NCBI GenBank assembly: GCA_029876055.1
Contig: CM056875.1
Coordinates: forward strand, 5,977,001-6,041,000
DNA from: Madurella fahalii
Taxonomy: Eukaryota > Ascomycota > Sordariomycetes > Sordariales
Length of the DNA stretch: 64,000 bases
Reading direction: 5' to 3'
A program made the translations under genes and the position numbers. Under the pieces are notes generated by a model. The model ran no database searches, was not told where the DNA came from, and worked only from the letters and a program-made list of their open reading frames with translations. This document shows positions 1 to 11,696 of this stretch, in pieces (the stretch's first letter is position 1; every line of letters starts with the position of its first letter).

Positions 1-456
1 CATGAACATCCCTGCTTGCTTGTCAGCCCTGATACCGGATCCTGAGCCGTCCGGGGAGCCCGGTGTCTGTAGTGATAACTAATGTCTCCTCCAAGGGGAT
101 GGAGAGTCCACTTCTGGATACAGAAGATGAGCTTGGGTAGTCTATAACACTCACTTGATTTTCTCAATGAGCTGGTCTTCGGGCAGCGAAGACTTGAGAA
201 ATTCCACCTGGTAACCCTGAGCCTTCAGAATGTCTCTTCCCGTCTGGTTCACATTCTCCAGCAACAAAATCTTGATATCCTCGGTGTTGAAGGGCTTGAG
301 CTGCCTGCTCTTAACAGCCCTATCAACGAGGCTTCCAGCCATGAAGCCGCTTTGACTTAGCGGAGGCGAGTGGAAAGTTGTGGAGGGGGACACGCTGAGG
401 CTGTAGGAAACCGTCTTCCCCAGCGAAGGTTGCGCAATGTCTTTTGGGTTCGTCAT
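1..456 (-). CDS. SER3: D-3-phosphoglycerate dehydrogenase, N-terminal part (cut by window edge)
   Basis: This enzyme catalyses the first step of serine synthesis, NAD-dependent oxidation of 3-phosphoglycerate in the cytosol. Exon 1 (456-155) encodes about 100 residues: a low-complexity Ser/Pro leader followed by the family-typical start of the substrate-binding fold (KILLLENVNQTGRDILKAQG, about residues 62-81). A GTGAGT donor at 154 begins a 143-nt intron with a CTGAC branch-like site and a CAG acceptor at 14-12. Exon 2 (11-1) then reads K-D-V-H across the junction, which is what the family shows next (EKIKDVHVIG). Only the first ~104 residues are inside the window; the NAD-binding and regulatory domains lie beyond the left edge. 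The start is the only ATG in a good position. Identification rests on remembered fungal SER3/SER33 sequences. Confidence 0.9.
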
Positions 457-1616
457 GGCGGAAAGGGAGAGATTAGACCAGGGAGAAGGCAGGATTTTAT
501 CTTCAAGTTATTTACGCTCTGGTAGCCAATGCGAGCATATGTGTCGATGTTCGGAGTCTTGTCATGGTAGGTAGGCCCCGCGGATGGGTCGGATGGTGGG
601 GTTGCTGGCTTTATAGTGGGGGTTTGAGTCACTGGAAAAGCTGCGGAAAGAAAATCTTTTGGATGACGGAATGCAAGCCCTGCTTTGCAACTTATTAACC
701 GCTCCGTTTGCCTCCCATGGCGTGTGTAGTTTCATCCCTTTTAGATTTTGCAGCCCCTCGGTTGAATCTCACTCTCGCCAGGTGCTGCATTACCCAGTTT
801 TGCTATTTTATTGAATCAATATCATTCCATCAAGAAGTTGCCGAGACTAGAGAGTCGTCCTGGCCATAACTTACACGTACCCCGGAGCGCTGTCCGTTTG
901 TGTATTCCGGTCGGTGACCGAGCCATGCCTATGTGTCAGCGGCTTAGTGGGACTAGAGCTATTGCGCAATGCGTTCCCCTAATTTTCCGGTTCTCGGGAC
1001 CCTTTATTACCAATGACGGGACCATGCCGCTTGCATGAGCCACAGCCTCGCAGGATCGCAGCCTTCCAAGCCTACCCCGACCCGGTTATATGGGTCCGCG
1101 GAGCGATGCCGGAGGGACTGGATGATTTGCACAAACTTCACACAAGCACTGCATAACATGATACTACAAGCCCTGACGAACTCGGAACATTGCTCTGCGA
1201 ATACCGTGACCCAATCCTTAATGATAAGTTTCTCCGGGCCTGGCACCCAAAGCCTCTGTCGCAAACACTTTCTCCTGCCCCTTGTCCGGTCCCCCTTTTA
1301 ACCGCCGTCTATGCCACCACTAGGAAAGTTGCCAAGCATCCTCACACAGTCAAACTCCCTCGGATGGCTTGGTATGGAAAACAACCGAAAATGTCAAGGC
1401 ATGTAAAGGCATGTTCCAAGGCGAACGTCCTCATCGACCACTTGCAAATTAGGATCTATCGGCCTCCAGATTTTCCGTGCACCGCTTGGTTGGCTCCAAG
1501 CTGGGGTCCGTGGTCGGGTTGCTGTGTGCTGGGGATTATATGTGATCAGGCCCAAAGGGTCTGAGGGCTTGCTGCCCTGATTAAGAAGCCCGTGGATCAA
1601 ACCGAGACACCACCGT
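457..1616. other. Intergenic: SER3 upstream region and NAP1 3' flank
   Basis: No convincing gene. Short open frames on both strands have no recognisable protein features. The part next to 457 should hold the SER3 promoter; the part next to 1616 should hold the NAP1 3' UTR. No tRNA-like A/B boxes were recognised. Confidence 0.6.
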
Positions 1617-3092
1617 TTAGCTCTGCTTGCACTCGGTGGGCTCTTGCTTGGGCTTGGAGCCATCATCCTGGATGACGTTAGTACGCACACTTGGGGAAAC
1701 ATAAAGTCACGGAACGCCTACCTCTTCCTCCTCAGACTCATCCTCATCATCATTGTCCTCGCTAGCGTCATCATCGTCCTCGTCGTCCTCGTCGTCAAAG
1801 TCCGCAAGGTCATCCTCATCGAGCTCCTCAAAGGCAAGAGCCTCGCCAGTGAACCAATCGATCGCGCGGGGAATCAGCTTCTCCTTGATATCCTCACCAA
1901 GCTGGTAGTCTAGCTCCAGCCGGTCTTCGATATCAGAAGCAGCGTCGTCGTCATCATCCGTCGGGGCCTTGGGGGGAGAAGAAGTTGAAGAAGGATTCGG
2001 TTGGGACAGTCTTCTTGACGATACGGGTTTGCTTGGTGGCTGAGTTTGTCAGTGGCGTGTTCTCATACCCGCGGTCAGAGACAAGCTTACTCTTGTTCCG
2101 CTGCTTCTTCTGCTCAACGCGGACTGTCAGATCCATACCAGGTTTCCAGTCGATCTTATCGCCCTCGGCATGGTCGTAGATGAAGTCGCCACCGTAGCCG
2201 CTCTCATTCTGATAGAAGTAGGTCTTGGTGATGATCTTGTTGGTGAAATACTCGTTCTCCGCAAACTCAAAGATGAGGCGGAAGCCAGGCTTGTCGAGAT
2301 ACTCCATGCGGATATCGATCAGCGATTTGAGCGCACCCTCATCGCGGTCGGTGATCATCTCGGCGAAGGAAATCTGGTTCTTCATGGCCGAAAGCCAGAA
2401 CTCGGGAATACCCGACACCTTGGCTGTCTCAGCGGGTTTCTCTTCCTTGACGGCGGCGCCCTCCGTCTCCTCGGACTCCTCATCCTCTTCTCCAGCCTTG
2501 ACCAGGTCATCGCTCGGCTCGGTTTTTCCGTTCACGATAGCCGAGCGCTGCTCGTAGAGAGGAGTGAACTTGGCGAAGTACTTCTTCTCGAGCTGGAGGA
2601 CCTCCTCCTGGAACTCAGCCTCGAGCTTCGAGTGTTCCTTCTGGATGCCTTTCAGGCCAGCCACCCGGCGCTTGACCTCTGACGGCAGACTCTCGATATA
2701 CCCTGACGACCGGCCAACGAGGGAGCCGAGGCGGCCCTGGATTAAAGATACAAGCCGGGGGTCTTTGGCGAAGATAGAAGCAGCCGTCATCTTGTCCAAA
2801 TCCTCTATGTTCATCCAACGCCGTCAGTACGTGTCCGCTTCGGGCCGGCTTTGTTGGGTAGCAAGCAAACGGCAGTAACTAACCTTCCTTGATGCTAGCA
2901 ATGCCGGGCTGCTGGGCGTGCGATGAGATTGGGGCATTGTTTGCCGGGGTATTCTGAGGGGTACTAGAGCAGCCTTGGAGTCAGTATGGCTTATCGCCCG
3001 TAGAAGCGGAGCAGACGTCGTCGTCGCGGCCCAGGGGAAACTTACGGAGCGACGGCGGGGTCAGGCCGCTTGTTCTTGATGGGCTCAGCCAT
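1617..3092 (-). CDS. NAP1: Nucleosome assembly protein NAP1 (four exons, apparent frameshift)
   Basis: NAP1 is an H2A-H2B chaperone that shuttles between cytoplasm and nucleus. Exons: 3092-3046 (MAEPIKNKRPDPAVAP start), 2963-2884, 2804-1722 and 1667-1617; introns have GTAAGT, GTTAGT and GTAGGC donors. The NAP fold covers most of exon 3, including the dimerisation helix and the conserved PTESFFNFFSP motif. The tail is strongly acidic (runs of D/E, roughly residues 330-400) and the protein ends CKQS, a possible farnesylation-type end. Just after FFNFFSP the reading frame breaks at a run of six C on the minus strand (1971-1976 on plus). Literal translation stops about 5 codons later, yet the next frame continues perfectly with the acidic NAP1 C-terminus. 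One extra C (or two missing) explains it. With one base removed the protein is 419 residues, normal for the family. Confidence 0.9.
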
Positions 3093-4658
3093 GGCGACTG
3101 TGTCTGGTCGAAGGAGCGATACTTTTCGAAAAAGTAGAGAATGATCTGCGTCCGAAGCAAACAGGCAGGCCTGTTGGTTTTATGTGGAAGAAGAAAATGC
3201 TGCAAAATTCAAGGATGGACTGATGGCCCGTGGTTTCCCTGGAAATGTTGAGAGAGGGGGGAATGCACAGCGAATGGATTAGGCCTAAGAAAATTTGCGG
3301 GGCAACTGGCCTGTGCGAGGAACAAGGGTCGTCTCGTCGTCTGGGCGCGGACGTGCCTTTTTTTTTTGTTTTTTTTTTTTCTGCCCTTCTGGACTTGACT
3401 CTTGGTATCGCGATGGGGAATACTCCCCCAATCCGCGGACCATTCTGCGCTTCAGCACTGTCGCATTCGACGACCCCACACCAGCTACCAGGATCTAGTT
3501 GACGTGGCAGTCTTTGTTAACGAACTTCTACCTCCCTTTGACCATCGTCAACGCTTGGATTTGTTCTAACAACAAGGTCTTCACCGCTCAGTGACCGCTC
3601 TCTCGACCCTATCAGCGAGGGTTCTCGGTCATGGATTTCGGCACCCACTCGGGCCGTGGAAAGTTTCAAGCATTCCAATTTTTTCTTCGCCTCCCGCCGT
3701 GCCCCACCTGTCAAAGAGCGCATGGTACTGTACACGTACATACGAATGTTTCCTGGACTCGCCTTGGGCCCAGGCCTCGAGCGCCGATCGTCTGAAGACC
3801 CAAGTTAAGGTATCTTGGACACCGCCCGCTGCCGACGAGAGGAGAATCGCACTGCCAAACGTTTGTCTTATCTTACACTTTGCGAAGCACTCCTCAAAGC
3901 GCTGTCTTAGGATACGCAGGCCAGAGATTAAGTAACGGCTCACAGTACGGAATGCAGTTAACGAATCCCGGGCGAATACCCATGTCCAAGAACAGGCCCA
4001 CTAATTCGGTCTGCGTGAAACTCTCGGTATGGTGTGTCTACACACCGGAACGGCGACACGAGATGGAAGGCACGGTGCTGATAGGACCGCCTAATCTCAA
4101 GGTGTGCGTTCTACAATGACTCAACTCGTCTAACTGAAGCTTGGCGCCACCTTGCCAAAGCTTCCTCGTATACGCATCCGTGCCGATGTTTGCCATCGGG
4201 AATAATCGTGATAGTGCCTCCGAATGGTACAGGTTACCTCGGTGTCACCGTCCATTAGGGGCGGAGCCAATCTTGCTCGTATGGTGTAGCTGTAAATGCG
4301 CTTACACTTACACCTAGAATTAGCCCATGGCTATAATGAAACTTGACGGTTGACTGTATAAATCAGTTGCAGCAAATCGGCAGTTTTCCAAGCAACCCGA
4401 GATAAAGTATGTATGTAACCAAGGACGCCAAGCAACCGGTAACAGCCAGTCAAGGCGGCATGCAACTAGCGGGGCCCGTTTCGTCCTGAAATCGACGTCA
4501 TGGGCTTATCGGAACTACACTACAATCCGTAGCTCCACAGCTGCCTGCATCTGATCTCGATTCGCGTCGAGGGGGCGACGAGTGAGTTCAGCGTGCTAAG
4601 ATGCGTACCTGCTGCACCTGCTCCTGTAACCACACCGAGTTCTTCAGGAGAAGCAGAC
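3093..4658. promoter_or_regulatory. Divergent intergenic region between NAP1 and YPK9
   Basis: This 1.57 kb separates two divergently transcribed genes and must hold both promoters. A T-rich stretch lies at about 3358-3380. I see no supported gene; the small open frames overlap each other on both strands and lack protein-like composition. Confidence 0.6.
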
Positions 4659-7600
4659 ATGGACGAACCCAATGACTCGATCCGCGACGACCAACAGCAG
4701 CCGTCGCCGGCGAGCCACGGCCACGGCCACGGCCACGGCTTCTATCGTCTCGAGTCCAACCAAAGTAACGCAAGCATCTTTGAGGATGTGGAGATGGCAC
4801 AGGATGAAGTCAGTTGAACCTGTTGCGCCTTTCTCCATTGGCTTGATATCTGGCGGGGATGCAGCTAATAGACACGCAGCTCTTCGCGGGACCCATTGCA
4901 GAGTCCCTGCCGTCGAGTGTCTCTGCATTCAGAAACCGACGCGCCCGCGCCGACTCTACGACGAGCTTCTCATTCTACCAGGAGGATGATGAGCTGGAGG
5001 AGCCTGGTGTTCCGTTAGTTGAGGATGGCAGACATCCCTCAGTCGACGACCTCGACGAGCTGCCGTTCGAAGACGAATTCGAAGAACAAGAGGATTCGGC
5101 CGACCTCGAGCACATTGCCGATGATAATGACTTTGTACTGCATCGTAGGACATCGACGCAGTCTAGGGGTTCAGTGCGCAGCAGATTGCTCAGGCGAGAC
5201 AGCGGCGTGTCCGCAGGCAGTGGATACGGCGCAAACCGCTGCAGCCAAAAGGTGTACATGGCGAACGAGGACCTTTACATTGCTATCGCCGGGTTCCGAA
5301 CCAGTGCCCTGGGACTCTCCACATACATTTTCATCTGTGTGGCCACTCTGGGTGTGGGGTGGCTCCTCTTCCGCTGGATACCAAGGTGGCACGTCAAGTT
5401 GGTCGGCAAGCCGTCGCCCCTACGTGAATGCGAATGGGTCGTTGTTGAGAATCAGTGGAACGAGATGGCAATCTTGAACGTCGAATCGGCGCCGTACGGG
5501 AGATCCTTATCGACCGTGTTTGGCGCCCCCGGGAAGTTAACTTCGTATCTGCTGGACGACGACCGGGATCCTATCTTGCACGATCTCCGAATGATCAACT
5601 ACCGTTACGTTCGATTTTATTTCCACCCGGTCAGGGATAAGTTCCTGCTATGTAATGGTTGGAAAGACCCTCTCTGGTCAAACATCCATGAGATCCGTGC
5701 CGGCATCGGCAGCGAAGAGAAGAGCCACCGCGACGTCGTCTTTGGAAGAAACCTCATCGATATCGAGCAAAAGTCGATGTTCCGGCTTCTTGTTGACGAG
5801 GTAGGTTTTGGGCCAAGCTGCAACGGACATGCGGACATGCACCTTGCTGATTGCATCTAGGTGTTCCATCCTTTCTATGTCTTCCAAATCGCCAGCTTGA
5901 TTTTATGGTCGCTCGATCAGTACTACTACTACGCCATTGCCATATTCATTATGTCTGTTGGCAGTATCACGACGGCTCTCATTGAGACTAGATCAGTAAG
6001 TGATCTCACGATTCTGTTCAGTTTCCGTGATTTGCTGACAAAAATAAGACAATGAGGAGGCTTCGCGAGATCTCCCGGTTCGTATGTGACGTTCGAGTTC
6101 TTCGAAACGGCTTCTGTAAGCTCCTAGTGAGCCGGCTTGATATGTTTCCCAGCTGACACGCCCCAGGGCGGAACATCCCTTCCAGCGAGTTAGTCCCAGG
6201 CGATGTTTACGAAGTCAGCGATCCTAGCCTCGGCCTCTTTCCGGCAGACAGCCTACTGCTCAGCGGCGATTGTATCGTTAATGAAAGCATGCTTACTGGC
6301 GAGTCAGTGCCGGTGTCCAAGACTCCAGCAACCAACGAGACGCTTCGAGGTCTGGATCTGGCAGCATCTACCATGCTCCCAGAGGTCGCGAAAAATTTCT
6401 TATTCTGTGGGACCAAGATCATCCGCACGCGCCGACCGCAGGAAGATCAGGATGGAGAAGCCGTTGCGCTTGCTATGGTCGTAAGGACAGGTTTTAACAC
6501 CACCAAAGGCGCCCTGGTTCGCTCGATGCTCTTCCCCAAACCCTCGGGATTCAAGTTCTACAGAGACTCGTTCCGTTACATATCCGTGATGGCCTGCGTG
6601 GCGATTCTGGGATTCACGGCATCCCTTGTCAATTTTATCCGGCTTGACCTGGAATGGCATCTGATCGTTACTCGCGCTCTGGATCTTATTACCATTGTGG
6701 TACCGCCAGCCCTTCCCGCAACCCTAACCATCGGTACCAATTTTGCACTGGGACGGCTAAAGGCCAAGCAAATCTTCTGCATCAGTCCCCAAAGGGTGAA
6801 TGTCGGCGGCAAGCTTGACCTGATGTGCTTTGACAAGACAGGCACCCTGACTGAAGAAGGCCTGGATATTCTCGGCGTGCGAGTCGTCTCGCGGACAAAT
6901 AATCGATTCAGCGACATTCTGACGAGCCCCGACGACCTTGCCCCGAATCACGGCGGTACTCCCGTGGATAAAGACGATGTCGGCGCTCGGAAAGCAGCAC
7001 TGTATACAATGGCGACCTGTCATTCTCTTAGAACAGTGGATGGCGAGCCAGTTGGGGATCCTCTCGACCTCAAGATGTTTGAGTTCACGGGGTGGTCGTT
7101 TGAGGAAGGAAACCTTGGTGGTGGCAATATCGATGATGAGGAACAAGGGAATCTTCACCCTTCGATTGCCAGACCACCGCCGGAAGCTAAATATCAAACT
7201 ACGGGCGCAGCGCAAGCTTCTGGACAAGACGTAGGCAATGGTTGTTCATTTCATCTGGACTCTGGCCGCTGACAACCCCCTAGGTCCCTTTCGAGCTGGG
7301 CATTCTGAAGTCGTTTGAGTTCGTCTCGCAGCTCCGGCGGGCCAGCGTTATTGTGAGAACATTTGGCCGGCAAAGTGGAGACATATATGTCAAGGGAGCT
7401 CCGGAATGCATGCGGGAGATCTGCAGACCAGAGACATGTAAGTGCTAATCTATTACGCAATCCTGGGGTCGCAGGGAACAGAACTGACAGACTCCAAGTC
7501 CCGGCAGACTACGAAGATCTCCTCTCGCAATATACCCACAAGGGGTATCGAGTGATTGGGTGTGCGACTAAGCATATCAAGAAACTCAGCTGGGTGAAAG

Positions 7601-9089
7601 CCCAAAAGATGAAGCGGCACCAAGTAGAATCCGACCTGGAGTTTGTTGGTTTCATCATATTCGAAAACAAGCTGAAGCCCACGACGGCTTCGGTGCTCAA
7701 AGAGCTTCTCGAGTCCAACATTGGTGCCGTAATGGTCACCGGGGACAACATCCTGACGGCAATAAGCGTGGCGAGGGAATCGGGAATGATCAGCAAGACA
7801 GCGCATTGCTTTGTTCCCCGGTTCCTCACAGGTCACGCTAAGGATCCAAACGCCAGTCTGCAGTGGGAGAGCATTGACAACCGCGTCTACCAACTTGACC
7901 CCAAGACTCTACTTCCGTTGCCGCCGCCGCCCGAAGGGGATGCATCCCTGCCGTATGACATATCAAATCTACGTAACTACTCCGTCGCCGTCAGTGGTGA
8001 CGTGTTCCGCTGGGTAATCGATTTCGCACCGTCAGAGGTGATGCGGAGGATGCTAGTCACTGGCAAGGTCTTTGCGCGCATGTCTCCCGACGAGAAGCAT
8101 GAGCTGGTGGAGAAGTTGCAGAGTATCGACTACTCGTGCGGATTCTGCGGCGACGGCGCAAATGACTGTGGCGCACTCAAGGCTGCGGATGTGGGTATTT
8201 CGCTCTCGGAAGCCGAGGCCTCCGTCGCCGCGCCGTTCACGTCCCGAGTCTTCGATATCCGATGTGTGCCGGAGGTGATCCGCGAGGGCCGAGCAGCACT
8301 CGTCACCAGCTTCAGCTGCTTCAAGTACATGAGTTTGTACTCGGCCATCCAATTCACCTCGGTCAGCTTCCTGTACGCGTCCGCGTCCAACCTGGGCGAT
8401 TTCCAGTTTCTCTTCATTGACCTGGCGCTCATCCTGCCCATCGCCGTCTTCATGAGCTGGGCCGGTCCGTTCCCCGAGCTTTGCCGCAAGAGACCGACAG
8501 CCGACTTGGTCTCACGCAAGGTGCTTACACCACTGCTGGGCCAGATATACATATCCATCGTGATTCAGGCTCTGGTGTTTGTGGCTGTGCGCCGGCAGCC
8601 GTGGTTCATTCCACCCAAAATCGAGCATACAAGATCCAACGTTGAAAACTCGGAAAATACGGTACTCTTCTTGACATCGTGCTTTGAATACATACTAGCT
8701 GGGGTGGTGCTCAACGCGGGCCGGCCGTTCAGGCGGTCTGCATTGAATAACTGTAAATCGCTCACCCTCCGCATTTGATATGAATATCCGCTGACATGGT
8801 GCCAGGGCCCTTCGTTGCCACAATAGCCACTACCCTCTGCATCACGTTGTTCATGGTTGCCAGCCCACCTCGTTGGCTGTCGAGTTTCATGCAGCTCACA
8901 TACATCAGCTGGGACTTTAAGTTGTTCATTGTAGGACTTGGTCTACTGTATCTTGCCCTGGCGTGGACAGGAGAGCACTGGGCGTTCCAGCCGCTTGCGC
9001 GTCTTGTTGGCCGGATAAAACAATCCTTGCTTAAGCAGGCGAAGCAGAAGAAACAGTACAAGATCATACAGGAGCAGATGTTGTTTTAG
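4659..9089 (+). CDS. YPK9: P5B-type cation/polyamine-transporting ATPase (YPK9/ATP13A2 family)
   Basis: Vacuolar/endolysosomal P-type ATPase; family members export polyamines from the lysosome and affect metal tolerance. Eight exons: 4659-4808, 4880-5800, 5861-5995, 6049-6115, 6167-7230, 7284-7437, 7499-8752, 8806-9089; they join in frame to 1342 residues, usual for P5B. Visible: a His-Gly repeat (HGHGHGHG, ~22-29) and an acidic cytosolic N-terminus; actuator LTGES (~467); the P5B-diagnostic PPALPAT in helix M4 (~602); phosphorylation motif DKTGTLT (Asp ~646); TGDN (~908); GDGAND (~1047); C-terminal transmembrane helices. PPALP rather than the P5A PP.LP variant is the reason for the P5B call. 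Start chosen at ATG 4659; the frame is open upstream but has no earlier ATG. Introns are 51-71 nt and all GT-AG. Confidence 0.95.
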
Positions 9090-9948
9090 GGTTGGCTAGT
9101 TCTTTAACCGTTGGGTATCGTAATCCGGTGAATGTGAGCTTGTATAGCCTAGCAATAGCATGAAATCATGCTAACAGGCGTCTCGGGAAGGCGACTCGGA
9201 GTCGATGGTGACTATAATAGGTAGGCGGCATCGTTTCTGTCCGTTTGTATCTCATTTCGCAAGGTAAAAGAGCCATTGCCACTGAGCAGCAGCTCAAGCA
9301 TGGATTGCCGATGATAGCGCCGGAATCTATGTGAAGATAATGAGTGCATCATCTGACAATAGCAACAGTCCTAGAAGCCCTAGAAAACAGGTAAGGCCGA
9401 GTTACAGAAGATCTCTTTTGCGTTCTCCTCACTTCTTTGAAGTCACAGCCTGAATCAATCGGAAGACTAGTGGAGGGGGCGATCTGCCCGTGTCCAGTCC
9501 ATTTACACCGCTTCTATCTTAATTTCTGGGCACGGAATGGGTGCTGTTCAGGTGCTGTCAGCAAGCCCCGAACCGCGGGAACAGTGGCTGTTTCGAGAAC
9601 ACTTGGCATTAGGGCATCATGATTGGTAAAATGAGCAGGCAGGCCTACCCGTTCAGTGCTGAGTTCAGACTGTTGAGCAATCAACCCAACGAGGGGAGGT
9701 GAAACGCGGAACTGGATGACATGTTAAGGAAACTGCCCATACGTTCAGCAGAGAGTCGTCGTTGAATGTCCTCAATCCTTCGGTTATGGATATATATATA
9801 AGGGAAATCCTCCATGCCGAGGCACACGTTTATGGTTCAACCTCTCGCAGCTCGACCTGACTGAGGAAGTTAATCGACCCCAACCCACAGAGCCCCCATA
9901 TCCCGCGAAGCTAAGCACGGCTCGCGCCTTCTTTACTCGATCGAGCAA
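9090..9948. promoter_or_regulatory. Intergenic: YPK9 3' flank and methyltransferase promoter
   Basis: No gene is supported. The distal part holds the promoter and 5' leader of the methyltransferase starting at 9949, including a TATA element near 9791. Confidence 0.6.
9788..9802 (+). promoter_or_regulatory. TATA box
   Basis: An alternating TA run followed by AAGG lies about 150 nt before the ATG at 9949, a plausible core promoter with a leader of roughly 120 nt. Confidence 0.5.
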
Positions 9949-11199
9949 ATGAATTTTCAAGATCCGAACAACAATATCGCAAGGCCCAATTGCAGCCCTC
10001 GCTCGCTTCAGCAAGATTCTGCCAAGATGAGTGACAGCTTGGCTACCCGTGTCAAGACCTCACAGGAGGAGACCACGACCATGGCCTCCTCGAGCGGAAG
10101 TGTCTATGGTACAGACACCTCTGCCTCTTTAGCGAAGAACATAGGCAACGGACTGACTGTATACACAGAGAAACTAACCGAGAGGCTCATCGACGGCGGC
10201 TGGCTCCCGCACTTCGTCCTCCGCATGGGCATCCGGAGAGAGTTCCGTCTCCGTGCCCAGGAGATCGCCACTCCGAATTTCGAGGCGGCCATGGCCTGTA
10301 AAATGGAATTCATTGAGGAGCTGAGGGGGTCAAAAATCGCCATCCACACCGACGCGGCCAACCAGCAACACTACGAGGTGACGACCGGCGTCATGGCGGC
10401 CGCCCTTGGCCCGCGGATGAAATACAGCTGCTGCCTGTTCGAGACGGGCAAGGAGACGCTAGCTGAAGCCGAGGACAAGATGCTGGACAGCTACGTCGAC
10501 AAGATGGGCTTCCAGGACGGCATGAGCCTGATCGACATCGGATGCGGCTGGGGCGCGGCCGTGCTCTACTTTGCCGAGCGCTTCCCTAACTCGCGCGTCG
10601 TCGGCTTCTCCAACTCGCGGACCCAACGCGAATACATCCTCAAGGAGGCCGAGAGGAAGGGTATCGAGAATGTCACCGTCTTCACGGGCGACGCGGTCAC
10701 GGTCGACCTTGGCGAAAACCTCTACGACCGCATGATCTCGTGCGAGATGTTCGAGCACCTCAAGAACTACGACGGCATGATGATCAAGGCGGCGCGGGCG
10801 CTCAAGCCCGGCGGCCAGTTCCTGCTGCACATCTTCTGCCACAAGGACACGCCCTACCACTTTGCCCAGGGCTGGATGTCGACCCACTTCTTCACGGGCG
10901 GGACCATGCCCTCTGCCGACCTGATGCTGTACTTTCAGCAGCGCGACCTCAAGATTGCGAAGCACTGGTGGATCCACGGCCGCCACTACAACCAGACCAT
11001 CGAGGCCTGGCTCGCCAACTTTGTGGCCAACAAGGAGCGAGTATGGCCCCATCTGATCGAGATGTACGGCGAGGAGAACGCGGCCGTGTGGTTCAACCGC
11101 TGGCAGGTGTACTACTTAGCCTGCGCCGAGATGTTCGTTTCGGGCGACGGCGACACATATGGAGTCACCCACCTGCTGTTTGAGAAGACGGAAAACTAG
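9949..11199 (+). CDS. SAM-dependent methyltransferase, cyclopropane-fatty-acid synthase / coclaurine N-methyltransferase-like
   Basis: Single-exon gene, 416 residues. The C-terminal ~300 residues match the CFA-synthase superfamily: an N-H-Y-E-like entry motif (NQQHYEVTTGVM, ~140), SAM-binding motif I LIDIGCGWG (~194-202), motif II/III around ISCEMFEHLKNYDGM (~263-277) and the FHxCHK-type stretch HIFCHKDTPYHF. The order and wording resemble plant coclaurine N-methyltransferase-like proteins more than bacterial CFA synthase, so the acceptor could be an amine or a membrane lipid; this cannot be decided here. The first ~60 residues are Ser/Thr-rich and probably disordered. ATG 9949 is the first in-frame start and lies downstream of a TATA element; ATGs at 10027 and 10081 are alternatives. 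No intron is needed, unlike most neighbours, and a poly(A) run follows the stop by ~200 nt. Confidence 0.85.
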   Translation: MNFQDPNNNIARPNCSPRSLQQDSAKMSDSLATRVKTSQEETTTMASSSGSVYGTDTSASLAKNIGNGLTVYTEKLTERLIDGGWLPHFVLRMGIRREFRLRAQEIATPNFEAAMACKMEFIEELRGSKIAIHTDAANQQHYEVTTGVMAAALGPRMKYSCCLFETGKETLAEAEDKMLDSYVDKMGFQDGMSLIDIGCGWGAAVLYFAERFPNSRVVGFSNSRTQREYILKEAERKGIENVTVFTGDAVTVDLGENLYDRMISCEMFEHLKNYDGMMIKAARALKPGGQFLLHIFCHKDTPYHFAQGWMSTHFFTGGTMPSADLMLYFQQRDLKIAKHWWIHGRHYNQTIEAWLANFVANKERVWPHLIEMYGEENAAVWFNRWQVYYLACAEMFVSGDGDTYGVTHLLFEKTEN

Positions 11200-11696
11200 C
11201 TGCCTGCCGAAGGAGGATCCGACAGAGCGGGAGTTGTACGATATAGGAACAGCCGATTCTGGGATGAGTGGACTGAGCCCTGGAGAACATCCTAGAGGAG
11301 TTCTTTTATTACTAGGAGTTAACGATAATGAATTTGATAACCCTACAAAAGTTTTGCCTATGTGACTGATTGAGAGAATGCTGAAATATTCAAGCGATAT
11401 GTGAAAAAAAAAAAAAAAAAAAAAGGCAAGAAACGCTAGCAATGATTCATTAGATAAGTGAAACCATCGGGGTCTCTCTCAGCAAGATGATCCTTCTTTG
11501 CTCACCAACAAATCAGTTGAGCGGAGAAACAAACGTCAGGCGAATCTCACGAAGCACCCAGAATAACACAAACGGGATGACTTGGCTTCCATAGACAACG
11601 CCGGTATGGTTCGTGTATCGTGTATATTTGCCGTGGTATGTACAATTCCTTCCCAGGAACAAGACCGACCAATCTCCGCCGCCACCATCGCGTTGC
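11200..11696. other. Convergent intergenic region with poly(A) tract
   Basis: Shared 3' flanks of the methyltransferase and the minus-strand NDUFB2-like gene. Apart from the A homopolymer (11403-11424) I see nothing. Confidence 0.6.
11403..11424 (+). repeat. Poly(A) homopolymer, about 21 nt
   Basis: An uninterrupted A run about 205 nt after the stop of the intronless methyltransferase. It may be a simple homopolymer or a retroposition tail; no target-site duplication was recognised. Confidence 0.9.

Noticed and set aside
2170..2682. 170-codon plus-strand Leu/Val-rich open frame
   Set aside because: Antisense of the acidic and coiled parts of NAP1, which explains the hydrophobic composition.
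10459..11052. 197-codon minus-strand open frame
   Set aside because: Antisense of the methyltransferase; composition is the mirror of a GC-rich gene.
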